Source: Bugula neritina (taxonomy: Eukaryota; Bryozoa; Gymnolaemata; Cheilostomatida; Bugulidae). Taken from it: 64,000 bases of DNA. A model generated the notes under the pieces. The model searched no databases. It was not told where the DNA came from and worked only from the letters and a program-made list of their open reading frames with translations. Every line of letters starts with the position of its first letter. Position 1 is the first letter of the stretch. Made by a program: the position numbers and the translations under genes. The DNA is taken from positions 446,001 to 510,000 of the forward strand of contig OZ037770.1 in assembly GCA_964035545.1 (NCBI GenBank). Reading direction: 5' to 3'. Below are positions 13,012 through 25,190 of the stretch, in pieces.

Positions 13012-14038
13012 CTCATCACTATCACCTTTACTACTGACTCATCACTATCATACTCAATACTCACTCATCACTATCATACTCAATACTCACTCATCACTAT
13101 CATACTCAATACTCACTCATCACTATCATACTCAATACTCACTCATCACTGTCGTATTTATAACTTATACTCACTCATCACTATCGCAACAAATGCGTTA
13201 TCTTGATTACTTTAACCTAGCTGTTTTTATGTTGGCACAACAATATTATGCTAAGAAGAAAAAAATTGTTTTGAGCTGTATTATAGTCAAAACATAATCA
13301 CAAACTAAAAGAGTTCAATTTTGCATATATACTATAGCATTTGTAATTGAAGATATAGTTTTTAAATTATTTTAATTTAAAGAAAATTTATGTGATTTAT
13401 TATTTTTATATAACCTATGATATGATTTTAGTAAAAAATATTTTTGATTTTAGTGTAAATTATATATATTTCTATAATAACATATACTGTTTGTTCATCT
13501 ATCATGCTTGTAGCATAAATTCCATGAAAAGGAACATTAATAGGAATGTGTTATAAAATATAATGCAGAAACAATATTATGCAACAAAATTTTGTTTTCC
13601 TGATGGTTAGTGAATGGATTATTGTAGATTATTTTGTTATTGTGTGTTAGGCCTTTGGTGAATTTGATCTGAGAAGTACACATAAATCTACTCTATTACT
13701 ACAATGTATACTCGCATACATTTATTTATATCACAGAACTCACATCTGCCACACTAATTGATGTTAAAAACATTTTATCCTGACAGCCAATGAAATAGAT
13801 ACTGGCGTAGTGTGTTGTGAACAAAGGGAAAAATTCCCCTGTTAAGTTGGGGAATTCCCCTAGATGAGTTAGGATATTACATGACGTGTTCAACTTCCTA
13901 ATACTTACTGTCAGTAACGAGCAGCAGCTGTAAGAAAGAGCTTCAGCTTGAATGCAAATGCGTGATTGAGTTCCAATTTATCAAATTGAATTGTGTTTAG
14001 AGGTACTAAGTCAGTCACCATAAATACGTGTCAACAAC
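13012..14038. other. 3' flank of TRIM-A and spacer to TRIM-B
   Basis: A 26-base minisatellite (unit like ACTCATCACTATCATACTCA plus six bases) starts a few bases after the stop codon and runs to about 13195, so it is probably in the 3' UTR. The rest is AT-rich with no coding signal. The last 35 bases match the upstream sequence of TRIM-A. Confidence 0.7.
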
Positions 14039-17000
14039 ATGGCCTCCTCAGGACCAACATGTGCTTTCTGTATGAGCAACCTGAATCAAATGCAGGATCC
14101 TAGAAAACTTCCGTGTGATCACATTTTCTGTCTGGAGTGCCTGAAGAGTGACTTTGGAAGTGACGGGACGAGCACGAAATGCCCGATCTGTGGGTGAGTA
14201 ACTGTAGTTACATATTATTTTGATTGAATAAAGTAAACCCTATATATAACTTGCCATCCTAAATATCATGAAAGCAACGAGTTGTCAAAGTGAATACAAA
14301 AAGTTTTGCTAATATTTTTCACATAGAAAATTTGAACTCACTTCAACTTCTGGAAATATTAGTTATAACTTTGGTAAATCTGAAAGTCTTATACCACATG
14401 GAACAGAATTTCAATGCATAACTAGCAAACACTTTGCTTTGGAGGGGAGTGTGCAGATCTTTTCCTGTATGGTGGTTGGCTAAGCACCATTTATTGATTC
14501 CACTTATCCACTTTTCGCACTACTCATCCTAGTCAGTTGCACATCATTGGAAATAGTAAGTGAACTTTCAGAATAAAATGACATGTAAGATAGGCCGCAG
14601 TGAAGGCATTGAATAATACAGTTGGTCAATTACTGTAAAAGTTAGTAAAAAAATAATTTTGCTTCCACTGGGATTTGAACCTAAAAACCTTCGGCTTGCA
14701 AGCAAGTGTGCTAACCATTACACCACGGGACCACTGGGTAAACTCAACACTACAGTTAGCATCATACTCTATGTGTAGCAGATTTACACAGCATGTACTT
14801 CACACAGGAAATGTGGCAAGTAAGCTTCAAATAATAACTGATCACTACTTTGCATTGAAGTAAACTTTACAAATATGTATATTCATATTTTCAGTTGATT
14901 TTATATATAATCTACAGTCACAGCTAATCACAGTGTTAGTGAACTAGGAGACACATAAGTTATTTACATATATACAGCATGACCCTTAGGAAAATTTCAT
15001 CTAAATTGTTTTTATTAGAAGTTTTGTCTCTATATTTATTAACTGATCACTGGTGTGACATTTTCTAGAGCTCTGCACGAGGACCTGGATATGGACGAGT
15101 TGGAGGCGGTAGATGGCAACTCCGATAAACAAGGAAGTGTCTCTAAATATCCTCCCATTTCCTGTTCCCGCAACTGTAACGAAAATGCGCTTTTTTTCTG
15201 TGGAGACTGCAGTGCTAAACTGTGTCAAGATCATAAAGAGGTCAGTATTTGACCTTGAATTGTCAGTATAATATAACTCAGCTACTGTTAAGTCTGGTTT
15301 AAATAGTTATTCTTTTCAACTTCCGGTTTAAGTACAGTTTATCTGTGTTGTACTAATCATGCTTAAACTTATTATAGACATTTTCCTTTCAAAAAATATA
15401 GAATAATTTAAAATTCTTATAGCTGGAATATGCTGCCTAACAATCTTCTGTCAGGCGAGTTCAATTTCAGTTTGTCCTTCGTCAGTTTATGCTGAAAGTT
15501 TTGTTCAGTGAAACCGTAGTCTTCTCTAGCTATTAAGAAAGTTCACTGCATGTTATAGTTTTGAGTTTACCCAGCAGTCCTCGTGGTGTAATGGTTAGTG
15601 TGTCTGCCTGCAAGCCGGAGGTTTCGGGTTCGAATCCCGGTGAAGGCAAAAGTTTTATACATGTCTATGCGTTGAGGTCAGCCATCTGAAGCTATAAGTA
15701 AAGTCAAATAATTTTTAACATGGTGGATTGATTTGTTTCCGTATTGATAGAATTGAGATTGAGTGTAGAAGATAAGATACATTTTATAGGAAAAACAATA
15801 GATATGCACAAACACTAAGAATAGGTAATAAAGGTATTACTTGAAGGAAAACTTCTGCTAGTGTAATATGTTATAACTCTACAGAATAAAGGCTTACTCC
15901 AAACTTGGACTCAGCCCTCAGACTTCTAACTTGTAAGCCAGCATGCAACCATTACACTGCCAAGAATATTGGAGAATATTAACACTACAATATTGTGTTG
16001 CTTCGAATTTTTACATAACAAGTGTTTTGAAGATGAATCAAGTTCGTCTGTGTTTATTTTGTCTCCATAGAAACCCCTAGATTGATTGAAACAATCTCCT
16101 AAACTCATTTTATTATCCACCATACAGGCCCATGACTCCTTCCTCGGTGACACTCATAAGTTTATCCCCTTCAATGAGTACCGTCGTATACCCGAGAGGT
16201 ATGATCAACCAATCTGTCCTCTGCATGCAAAGAACTTGTCTCTAGCCTGTGAAACCTGTGACATGCTAGCCTGTGAGGAGTGTGACTTGACCTCTAATTG
16301 CGGAAATTACAGTAAGTGTATATAAGTTATATACCCCTGTTGATATAGCTCGGAATGACGAAAGGTATAGAGCAGGGGTGTCCAACCTTTTCAGACCGAG
16401 GGCCACCCTGCAAGTTTCAGCTTGAGCCGAGGGCCACAACATTTCTTCTGTTTTTAAAAATCAATTTTCAAGATTCATTAAGCATCTGCAGGCTATATGT
16501 ATTGTAATTATAAGCAATGGCTAGGCTTTGCATTTTTATTAAAATCATAACACATTTAAATCGATATTTATGAATGTGTGTATACGCATTCAGTTAAAAT
16601 AGGTAAACAAGAAACATAAATACAAAATTGTAACCAAACTCAAATTATACATATATACATACAAAGTAAATATTCATGATTGCGCATGCAAATTTAAACA
16701 AGATATGCCAGTGCTAAGAGTCTGTACTCATATACCGGTATAGTTATATTTTACAACCATCAGTGAGACACTTGTGAGTACGCAGTGAGTATTGTTTGCC
16801 TTGAACAATTCTGTTAATATCTGGTTTCGTATTAGAACATATATAACCCTTAGTTGCTGGACTAAGTGCTGACTAGTGAGTGAAGTGTGATATTTATTTT
16901 TGTGTATTTCATTTGACTAAAAATTGAAAGTTCAAACCTTCAAGCCATCTCAGTGGTAGTGCAGTGCAGTACAGTATCTAACAATAGTATGCAATGAAAG

Positions 17001-20000
17001 TTAGCTATAAATAGTATAAGTTTTATAGTACCTAACAGTCAAAGGTCAAATGTCAAAGGTCAAGGCGATCAGAAATCTCAAATCATTTCAGTACATACTC
17101 ACACAAAATTCATTATAAAACAAAATTGTTTAGGCATCTAACCTTAAAACAGTATGTAAATGAAAACTAACATACATAAGAATATTTTAGTACTGCATAA
17201 GTGAAGTGTGCCAGAGATTCTTCAACTACTTATCTTTCACAATACAAACAATAAAAGTGAGATCTCAGTTATACTTTCAAAAAAGTCTTGTCTCTATATG
17301 GCCTGTCCTGATTAATTGTCTTTGAAATATCTGTCTGCACAGGATAGTTAAGGGCAACTTTTTAGCGCTGCAACTGCCTTGCTCAGGTTTGCATTGTAAC
17401 TGTGTAAAAATTTAGTACCAGTAAAAAAAATCTCATTTAATTGTATGCTACTAGAATCAAAATTTAAAAACTATGGTGTGAATCTTATTTTTTTCCAGTG
17501 CAACTTTTTGGAATTTTTTCATTCTTTTGCAAAGTTATAGAAAAAAAAACTGCACATTTTCGGCTAATTTTGCCTGAAAAGTTGATTGTTTAGTACCAGT
17601 AAAATAACTTAGCAAGAAAGCATGATATCTGAATAAAAAAGCAATGACTTAGATTTTATTTAAATTATGGATTTATATACTGGAAATGGTATATTTCTTT
17701 TTAAGTTTCTTCAGTAAACGCGTAGAGATGGGAATATAATATAGGGGTCTACATATTGTAAGTCACAAGCTTGCTAGCTAACAGGCTATAATGACTAGCT
17801 TGCTGTTATTGGTTGTAGTTTGATCTCAGGCTACACAATAATAAGTAGGTAACACGCATGCCACCCACAGAACAATATTGTACAAGAAATTAAACTACAT
17901 TTTAATAGAAATTGTGCTGCTGTTTCAGGCTAGTTAGCAAATTTGATTTAAACAAAAAATTTGTAACTTGCTATACCTTGGGGGGGCCACACAAATATAG
18001 TTAGAGGGCCGAATCCGGCCCCCGGGCCTCCTGTTGGACAGCCCTGGTATAGAGGGTGGTGAGAATGAGTTAGTTACTGAGAACATAACATAGACTTTGA
18101 TGTGTATGAGAGTTTGATAACTATCTTATCAACTTAACGGTATCTTATCAGAAAACACGGCTGCTGTTCAAGACCATGCATACGAAGTCCCAGTAATTCT
18201 TCAACCCTGCTTGAAGTCTATAAAATTGTTTCTTGAGTTAGACTGGGTTTGGGGACCACACTTCATCTGAGGGGGGGTCGTGTTTGTGCCTGTTCTACCA
18301 CTAGTTGTTATTGCTAATTCAATTGCAAAGCTAGAATGACTCAGCTATATATAGCTAGCTACTGTTAGCTATTAAGCTGTCACATTAGAGAATAGCTGTT
18401 ATTTTAAGCTATTTATAGCAAACAAGCAGATGACAAATACAATTAGTGATCAGTGTCCTACTAGGCATAGACCCACAAGGTTTCGCAGTTGGTAATGGTT
18501 GGTCTGTTATATAAGAAAAGTTGGTGATTGATTCCTGATTAAAAATAAAAATGAAATCCAACCCTCTCTGGCCTAGTAGTTTATTCAGCGGTAAATGAGC
18601 ACCATGCAGCCTCTACTTATAATGCACTCTAATTGGTCATAAGTCTTCAGAACGTAAAGTCTATGAAGAAACTTTAATGAAACGGTTTTCTATTTGCGAA
18701 CAGATAACTCCCACAAGTTTGAATCATTTGCCAAGAGAGAGAAAAAGCTGACCAATGAATACAAAGAGTTTGTCAAACAGATTTCTCAAATGCACACAGA
18801 GTTCAGTCAGAAGAAGAAAGAAACTTTCTACAGATTTGAAGATCTGGTGACGGGATACCAGGAGGAAGAAAAACTGAAAGAGTTGGACAAGATGGTGGCA
18901 GAGCAGGTCGGTGTGTTGAAATGATATTACTAATTATGTCTGCTAGCAAGTCGGAGGTCTCGAGTTTGAATCCCAGCGAGTTTTATGCACCTAAATGTTT
19001 ATTTAGAATAATTTCAGTCCTCATAACGATCCATTTTAACTTCGGCTGAAGTTTTTTTAATCTCAAACAACTTGTTCGTGAGAAACAAAGATGAAGCTTT
19101 ACGCAATCTCAAAATAAATTGTGTGAAAGGTAGTCAACTGATGACAGTATCAGTAACAAGTTTTAATTTAATATCTCACAACTTGTCAGCTTAAAGAGAC
19201 AGAAGTAAAAATGACCAGTTTGCAAAAGAGAATATAGAACATAAAATAGTTATACTATTAGTAATTGTTCAAAACTTTCGTTTATTTTCACTCTTTAGTG
19301 AGTTATTAGTGTGTAGGTTAGCTAATTAGAATCTGTAACAATTCTATTAAAAAATTGCTAATAATTGGTTTCCATCCAGATAGCTGAGATCAACAGACAG
19401 GCAGAAAAAAGAAGACGGGAAATCAAAAGTTTCCCCGCTATAATGGATAAGGAAGTGACGCGTTACACAGATGAGCTACAGACTAAGGAGGACCAACTAG
19501 GAGATCTAGAACATTCTCTAAGTCTGATGATGAGAGAGTGTCATGTAGCTGAGATGATTAGACAGAACAAAGGAAACAAGGAGAAAATACAGCAAGCCTT
19601 AGCTCTCACCACTGGCTCTTGTAATATCTTGAGGGAAATGGTGGTCGCCCCTACAGGTAAGTAACTTGATCTAGCCAAGAGTAGTGGAACTGCTTGTTAT
19701 GCTGTTGATTGGAGTTTCCAATGTAATATTGAAGCGGCTCCCAGCATTATAATATAGTTGTCACATGGTTTTATATTATTATGTCATTGGGTATTGAGTT
19801 TTAAATATATTATGAGAGCCTGTCATCTTTAATTATGTTGGTCCTCAGGCTATTGGATAAGATGGGTGGTATTTATCAAAACCCCTTGTGCTAGATTAGT
19901 TCTTTAACGCCTAAATTGCTTGATATGTAGATTAAAGACTGCATGATATCAACTTGAAAATTTACAAGGCAGCTTTTTCAGGAAATGTGGGAAAATTTGA

Positions 20001-21236
20001 GGCATCGCTGAGACCACTGATTCCCACAAAGTTGACAAAGCTGTTCAATGGCTCATCTAATGTACAAGTCAGTCACATGACGCTGACAGATTGCGGAGAT
20101 CTGCTGTTCTACTCGTCTGGAGAAGTTAAGATTATGGATCTCAACATGAAGCTCACTAAAGCCTCAAAGGCCATAGAAAATGTTGTTCGCTTAGCTCAGT
20201 TTAAAGATGTGGTGTTTGTGGTAACCTATGCCGGAAATATGTTGAAGTGTTCCAGTTACAGATATGCTACGTTGTCTGAGTTGAACGAGATATGTGAGTA
20301 CCCTGCTGGATATATATCTTCCTCCATTGCTGTCTGTGAAAAGTATGTTGTGCTGGTTAACAATTCTAGCTACACCTATTGCCTGCGGGTGTATGACCAC
20401 GGTGGTGTTCATCAACGCGATGTTCAGGTAAACCGCAGCATTCAAGGGATCTGGACACTTCCCAACTCCTGTATTCTGATTAGAACGGACCAAAACCAGA
20501 ACTTGAAGCTTGAAACCACAACGTTTGTACTCCATGATTGTGGAAAGAGTTCTGTTGCTCCTTCAACTACAGATGGTGCCGGTTTGTGTTATGATGCTCC
20601 TTGGACAGGAAACAGGCAGAGCACCATTTCTTGCCGCAAAATTGGCTCAGGTGATTCTAACTAAATAAAAACTATTGTTTGTTTTTGGATTATATCTCTT
20701 TGTGAGAACCAGGATGGTAAAGTTTTCGAATAGACTAAGAACTATGTATGGTATGGCACACAGGCAATTACTGTTGTTTGCCCTCCCTGGCAAGATTAAT
20801 GGCATGCTGGGATTTAAACCCATGCCTAGTGCAGACTAAGCAATGGAACCAATAAACTACAATAGCATCAATTATGCAAACGATAAAATAATTCAAAAAT
20901 ATTTTGCAACTAAATCTTGAGACTGAATCTTCAAGTTTATTCTGATAATTTTTCAAGATGTTACTAGAGCCTTATTAAATTGTCTTTTACGAAAACATTT
21001 ATTTTGTAAATTCTGATAAACAATCAGCACGCGCTCTCAAAATGAGATTATTTTGAGGCTTTTATTTAGCAATAACAGTTGAAAGATAGTTCTCCATAAT
21101 ACTTTCAGGTGACGAACTGTCAGTGAGTCTCAACACAGAAGAGTACAGAAGTATCCAGTCCATGAGTATTAAGGGCAGTGTACTTGCTTTGGCTGATGAC
21201 TATAGCAAGATCCATCTTTATCATATTAACTACTAA
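14039..21236 (+). CDS. TRIM-like RING / B-box / coiled-coil protein, copy B
   Basis: Tandem paralogue of copy A. Exons are 14039-14193, 15069-15240, 16128-16311, 18704-18906, 19380-19656, 19982-20650 and 21109-21236, giving 595 residues. Every exon has the same length as in copy A except exon 6, which is one codon shorter. The C3HC4 RING, both B-box-like motifs, the coiled coil and the C-terminal beta-rich region are all present without stops or frameshifts. Coding sequence is highly similar to copy A, most differences lying in the C-terminal region, as expected if that part selects the target. Introns are longer because of insertions: about 0.74 kb in intron 2 with two SINE-like copies, and a 1.67-kb hAT element in intron 3. 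Both copies look intact; whether both are expressed cannot be told. Confidence 0.88.
14646..14753 (-). repeat. tRNA-like SINE, family 2, in TRIM-B intron 1
   Basis: The minus strand shows the same head (GGTCCCGTGGTGTAATGG), a Cys-like GCA anticodon-region motif (GCTTGCAAGC), a B-box-like block and an AT-rich tail. On the plus strand the family flank GGTAAACTCAACACTAC follows the head. Confidence 0.8.
15561..15660 (+). repeat. tRNA-like SINE, family 2, best-preserved head
   Basis: This copy folds most like a tRNA: TCCTCGTGGTGTAATGGTTA as acceptor and D arm, a loop CTGCAAG with GCA in the anticodon position, and a perfect T arm CGGGTTCGAATCCCG. The acceptor and anticodon stems have mismatches, so I read it as a SINE or tRNA-Cys-like pseudogene, not a working tRNA gene. 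The leader TTGAGTTTACCCAGCAG is shared with other copies. Confidence 0.75.
15898..15992 (-). repeat. Degenerate tRNA-like SINE, family 2
   Basis: The minus strand retains TGTAATGGTTGCATGCTGGC and a GTAAGC-type loop, but the B-box is eroded. This is an old or damaged copy inside TRIM-B intron 2. Confidence 0.55.
16373..18046. mobile_element. Non-autonomous hAT element in TRIM-B intron 3
   Basis: The 1674-base element begins CAGGGGTGTCCAACC and ends with the inverted GTTGGACAGCCCTG. It is flanked by a perfect 8-bp target duplication, GTATAGAG, at 16365-16372 and 18047-18054. Terminal CAGGG-type repeats plus an 8-bp duplication are the hallmark of the hAT superfamily. No transposase frame is seen, so it must have been mobilised in trans. 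The corresponding place in TRIM-A intron 3 lacks it. The perfect duplication points to a recent insertion. Confidence 0.92.
18930..18990 (+). repeat. tRNA-like SINE fragment, family 2
   Basis: Only the anticodon-to-B-box part remains (GTCTGCTAGCAAGTCGGAGG, then GAGTTTGAATCCCAG), in intron 4 of TRIM-B. Confidence 0.55.
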
Positions 21237-21613
21237 CTCATCTCACATCTACTGACAAAATACATTCTTTTCCAGTGGTGAAACTATATCAAAGAGCTAC
21301 ATAGTTCTAGTTTGATAGTACCTAATTGAATTTGCAGGCAAATGTTTACTAATCTACAATGGGCAGCTTTCTAGTTTTCTTTTATGCTTGAAATTAGCTG
21401 CACTATTAGTTGAAATACAGATTGTAACTTTCCTATATTTCAGGTTTTCATAAAAATAGCAGGAAAGCTGCATAAAAGTTAGTGAAGACTTGCATAATAA
21501 ACATTTTTTACTGTTTTTAATAAGTTTTTCAGGTGGTGGAATAAAGTTACTTATAAAACCTTGTGAAGCTCTGCATGAAATATTTGAACTAAATGACCAT
21601 TGCATCGTTACAT

Positions 21614-21765
21614 GTTATATAAGCAGCTCTGAGTTGAAGGTGAATGAGTGCAGTAGTTTGGGGTCCTCGAGCTTGAGGGCTCTAACCTAAGCCACCTAAA
21701 AAAATCTGGAGAACCCGAAACTACTGCACTCAGTCACCCTCAACTCATAGCTGCTTATAGAACAA
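21614..21765. mobile_element. Small fold-back (MITE-like) element
   Basis: Inverted arms of about 45 bases with a few mismatches start TATAAGCAGCTCTGAGTTG and end with the complementary CAACTCATAGCTGCTTATA. The spacer is about 60 bases and has no coding capacity. The terminal TATA could be a target duplication or part of the arm. Confidence 0.75.
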
Positions 21766-22047
21766 GTCGTAACCCAATAGTACCACAATGCCACTTCCCT
21801 TTTACATTTGTTTAACGCATGAAACTCTAAACCGAGAATAACTACATTTCGGTGTCAGTTGATTGAGCAGATGTTATTCTGGTAGAAATGAAACAAAATA
21901 AAAAAGTAACAGTAAATATTTGACAAAATATATGAAGAGAGATTCTGATATGATGGGAGATTACAAAATAATTATAATATGAACACTATATGCCGTTTGA
22001 CTAGTATAAATAAAAGAACTAATAAATATAGCAATTAAAAGCAAAAA

Positions 22048-22132
22048 TAGCAGCAGCAGTACTAGTAGTAGTAGTAGTAGTAGTAGTAGCGGTAGCAGTA
22101 GTAGCAGTATTAGTAGTAGTAGTAGCAGTAGC

Positions 22133-22163
<31 letters not shown>

Positions 22164-22425
22164 TAGCAGTAGTAGTAATGGTAGTAGTAGCAGTAGTAGT
22201 ACTAGTAGTGGTAGTAGTAGTAGTACTAGTAGTAGTAGTACTAGTAGTAGTAGTACTAATAGTAGTAGTACTAATAGTAGGAGTAGTAGTAGTAGTACTA
22301 CTAGTAGTAGTACTAATAGTAGTAGTACTAATAGTAGGAGTAGTAGTAGTAGTACTAATAGTAGGAGTAGTAGTAGTAGTACTAGTAGTAACTAGTAGTA
22401 CTAGTAGCAGTAACAGTAAATATAT
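22048..22425. repeat. AGT trinucleotide microsatellite
   Basis: About 375 bases of AGT units with AGC, GGT and AAT variants and ACTAGT junctions, downstream of both convergent genes. Open frames across it are repeat artefacts. Confidence 0.95.
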
Positions 22426-22587
22426 GAGGCATCTATAAAACTTGAAGCAAGGAAAACACAAATAACTAAATTCACTATGAAATCAGGAAGAGCAATCAGT
22501 TTAATCTGAGATATAAAAATATTTAGAAATATACTCTCTACCCAACTAAGACCCAGCTGCACAACAGAGTCTGTGAACATGAAAAAT

Positions 22588-25159
22588 TCAGAGTGAGGTT
22601 TCTCCGCACATAAGTCTTTCCCAAACTTCTTCGTTACTACGCTTAGCGGAGTCGAGCACGCTCTCTGGCAGGAGGGACATAACGACCTTGACCTGCTCCT
22701 CTGGTGTCAAGGTCAGATAAGTGTGAGGCAGCTGCGACTCCACCCCTGTGCACTGAATAACCTCCTCCAGTACACTTCTGTAGTTGTTTCTGTTCATAAA
22801 CTGACTGGATATAGCCAAGGACTCCTCTAGGTTGTAGGCCTGTGAATAGTAATAAGTTGCTAGAGCACAGGCTAAAGGGCAGAAGATGTCTACAGATCGA
22901 GTCTTGAGAAGTGAAACTCGAGATCAACAAGAGCTGGTTTGAGTTGAAGTTCTGGTTTTACTTCACAAGAAACTATATTAGCCTGAGAGTCAAGTCTCAG
23001 GTTATTAGGAGTAAATCAATCCTCTGCTCTCTGCTCAATAACTCTCCGACTGAGTCATGAATCAGAGGCCAGCTAGAGTGACAGTTAGAATGACAGGTAG
23101 AGTGACAGCTAGTGTGACAGTTAGAATGACAGGTAGATTGACAGCTAGTGTGACAGTTAGAATGACAGGTTATGTGACAAGTACAAGTGACAGTTAGAGT
23201 GACAAGTAGAGTGACAGCTAGTGTGACAGTTAGTGAGTCAGCTAGTGTGAGTCAGGAGTGAGTCAGGGGTGAGTCAGGTGTGAGTCAGCTAGTGTGAGTC
23301 AGGAGTGAGTCAGAGTAAGGATGAATCACCTGATGGGCCCACCCGGTGGGTATGAAGAGAAGTTCTCCAGCCTTCTGTTCAAACTCGAGAGTAAAGTGGG
23401 ACATCTCCTCCACCCCCGCACTGAAAGAGCCGGTAGAGAATGAGTCTACGTTACTGACTAGAAGTGGACAGTCGAGGGGGAAACCAGATCTCCGCTGATT
23501 GAGTTTGAGTGTGTTACTTGGGTCAGGGGGCCACATCTATATAGGAGTAGTATTACATGAACACATCTACATATGTATAGTATTACATGAGCACATCTAC
23601 ATAGTAATAGTATTACATTAGCACATCTACATAGGTATAGTATTACATGAGCACATCTACATAGGAGTAGTATTACATTAGCACACCTGCATAGGGATAG
23701 TATTACATTAGCACATCAGCATATCAACAGTATTACATGAGCACATCAACGTAGGAGTAGTATTACATAAGCAAACTGCACCTTCCACTTCTTGACTCCT
23801 TTGAGCAGAGCGATGGTGCCCGTCCAGTTATACGGATCCACGTGGAGGTTGGATCTGGAGTGTTTAGTTCCCCAGAGCAACATGGCGTTTCTCGGTTTGA
23901 CTTCTTCAGGAAACAGCTGGAAGAAGTCCTCGTCTGCATATTTCTACAGATGAATATTATAACACCATGTGACAGGAAACGCGATGGAGAGTTCGTCAAC
24001 ACTAAGTATAGAAGAGAAACTGGCAGTTACTGAAATGGGAGGGAGCAAACTTCCGGAACACCTGGATAGATGGGTAAAACTACTTACAATCCCAACTTTC
24101 TGAGGTCAAGAATATTTGTACACAGGTTACGACTACAGCTAGACCAAACTTATTATTCAACATACATTTCAACAAACCTTATCATAATCTAGACCTGTGT
24201 TGTGCGAATGAATTGAAAGCGTGAGTTACCAACATGGCTACTATCAACTACCAGTGCAGTTACTACCAACTACCAGTGAAGTTGCAGTTAGTAGTGGAGT
24301 GATCAACATACGTTGGGTCCAACATCCTTTAGCAGTGGTGGATGGTTAGTAATAAAGTGCTCGTCAGTGGCGTAGGACCAGTGTGTAGGGGTTGTCTTCT
24401 CAAACGTGAGCTTGTAAAACTCACCAAGAGACATGACTTGACCTGAGGACTGTGACAGCGTGCCCTGGAAGTGAAACGGTAGATGAGTTACAAAAGGGTA
24501 TTGAAGTTATATTAGTTAGAGTAGTAGTACTAGTATTAGTTAGAGTATTAGTTAGAGTAGTAGTTAGCCTAGGGCCACACGGTGCGTATTTTCGCATACG
24601 AAAATTGAAATCACAAGTAGCAAAGGTGTCCACTGTGCGCGTTGAGAAAACATTCGCACTTGTCGCTCTGCATTTTCAACGCAAGTGCGAATCGTCTCTG
24701 TCGTCATCACCTAATTGGCTGGTAGTTATTCAGCGAGCCCAATTTCTTTATTTAGTGCTATATTCCAGTAAATTGCGTTTTATTGAAAGCGAGTGCGATT
24801 TAAAAATGAAAGCTTTATTTATCACGCATCACTGACGCTACAGTGGACACCTTTGCTACTTGTGATTTTAATTTTCGCATGCGAAAATACGCACCGTGTG
24901 GCCCTAGGCTTATAGTATTAGTTAGCGTATTAGTAGAGTAGCTACTAGCTAGTAATAGTATAGTATAGTTGCGGTTACCTTAGTTTGTGTGACGGTGATG
25001 TTGGATTTTGAGTAGAATTTGTAGAGAAAGTCTTTACTCCATTGAAAGGCAGACCAAAAGGGAACCACATCGGTCACTATGAGAGGCCTGAAAACAGTCT
25101 ATTCTGCAGTTACTACTAGTACTGCTACTAGTATGACTATTACTAGTGCTACTACTAGC

Positions 25160-25190
<31 letters not shown>

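Larger units (their letters stand above)
15348..16095. other. Insertion in TRIM-B intron 2 relative to TRIM-A
   Basis: The start of intron 2 in both paralogues is nearly identical up to ...AGTTTATCTGTG. Copy A then goes straight on to CCTAAATTCATTTTATTCTC and the acceptor, whereas copy B has about 740 extra bases before resuming a similar CCTAAACTCATTTTATTATC. The extra block contains two tRNA-like SINE copies. It may be a compound insertion, or copy A may have lost it. Confidence 0.7.
21237..22587. other. Convergent spacer between TRIM-B and the JmjC gene
   Basis: The spacer holds the 3' ends of two convergent genes, a small fold-back element and an AGT microsatellite (separate entries). 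No further gene is seen. Confidence 0.6.

Noticed and set aside
13020-13195. CRISPR-like regular repeat array
   Set aside because: The 26-bp units are contiguous with no unique spacers, so it is an ordinary minisatellite in a eukaryotic 3' UTR.
15578-15651. Functional tRNA-Cys gene
   Set aside because: The T arm is perfect but the acceptor and anticodon stems contain mismatches, and related degenerate copies with a shared leader are scattered through introns.
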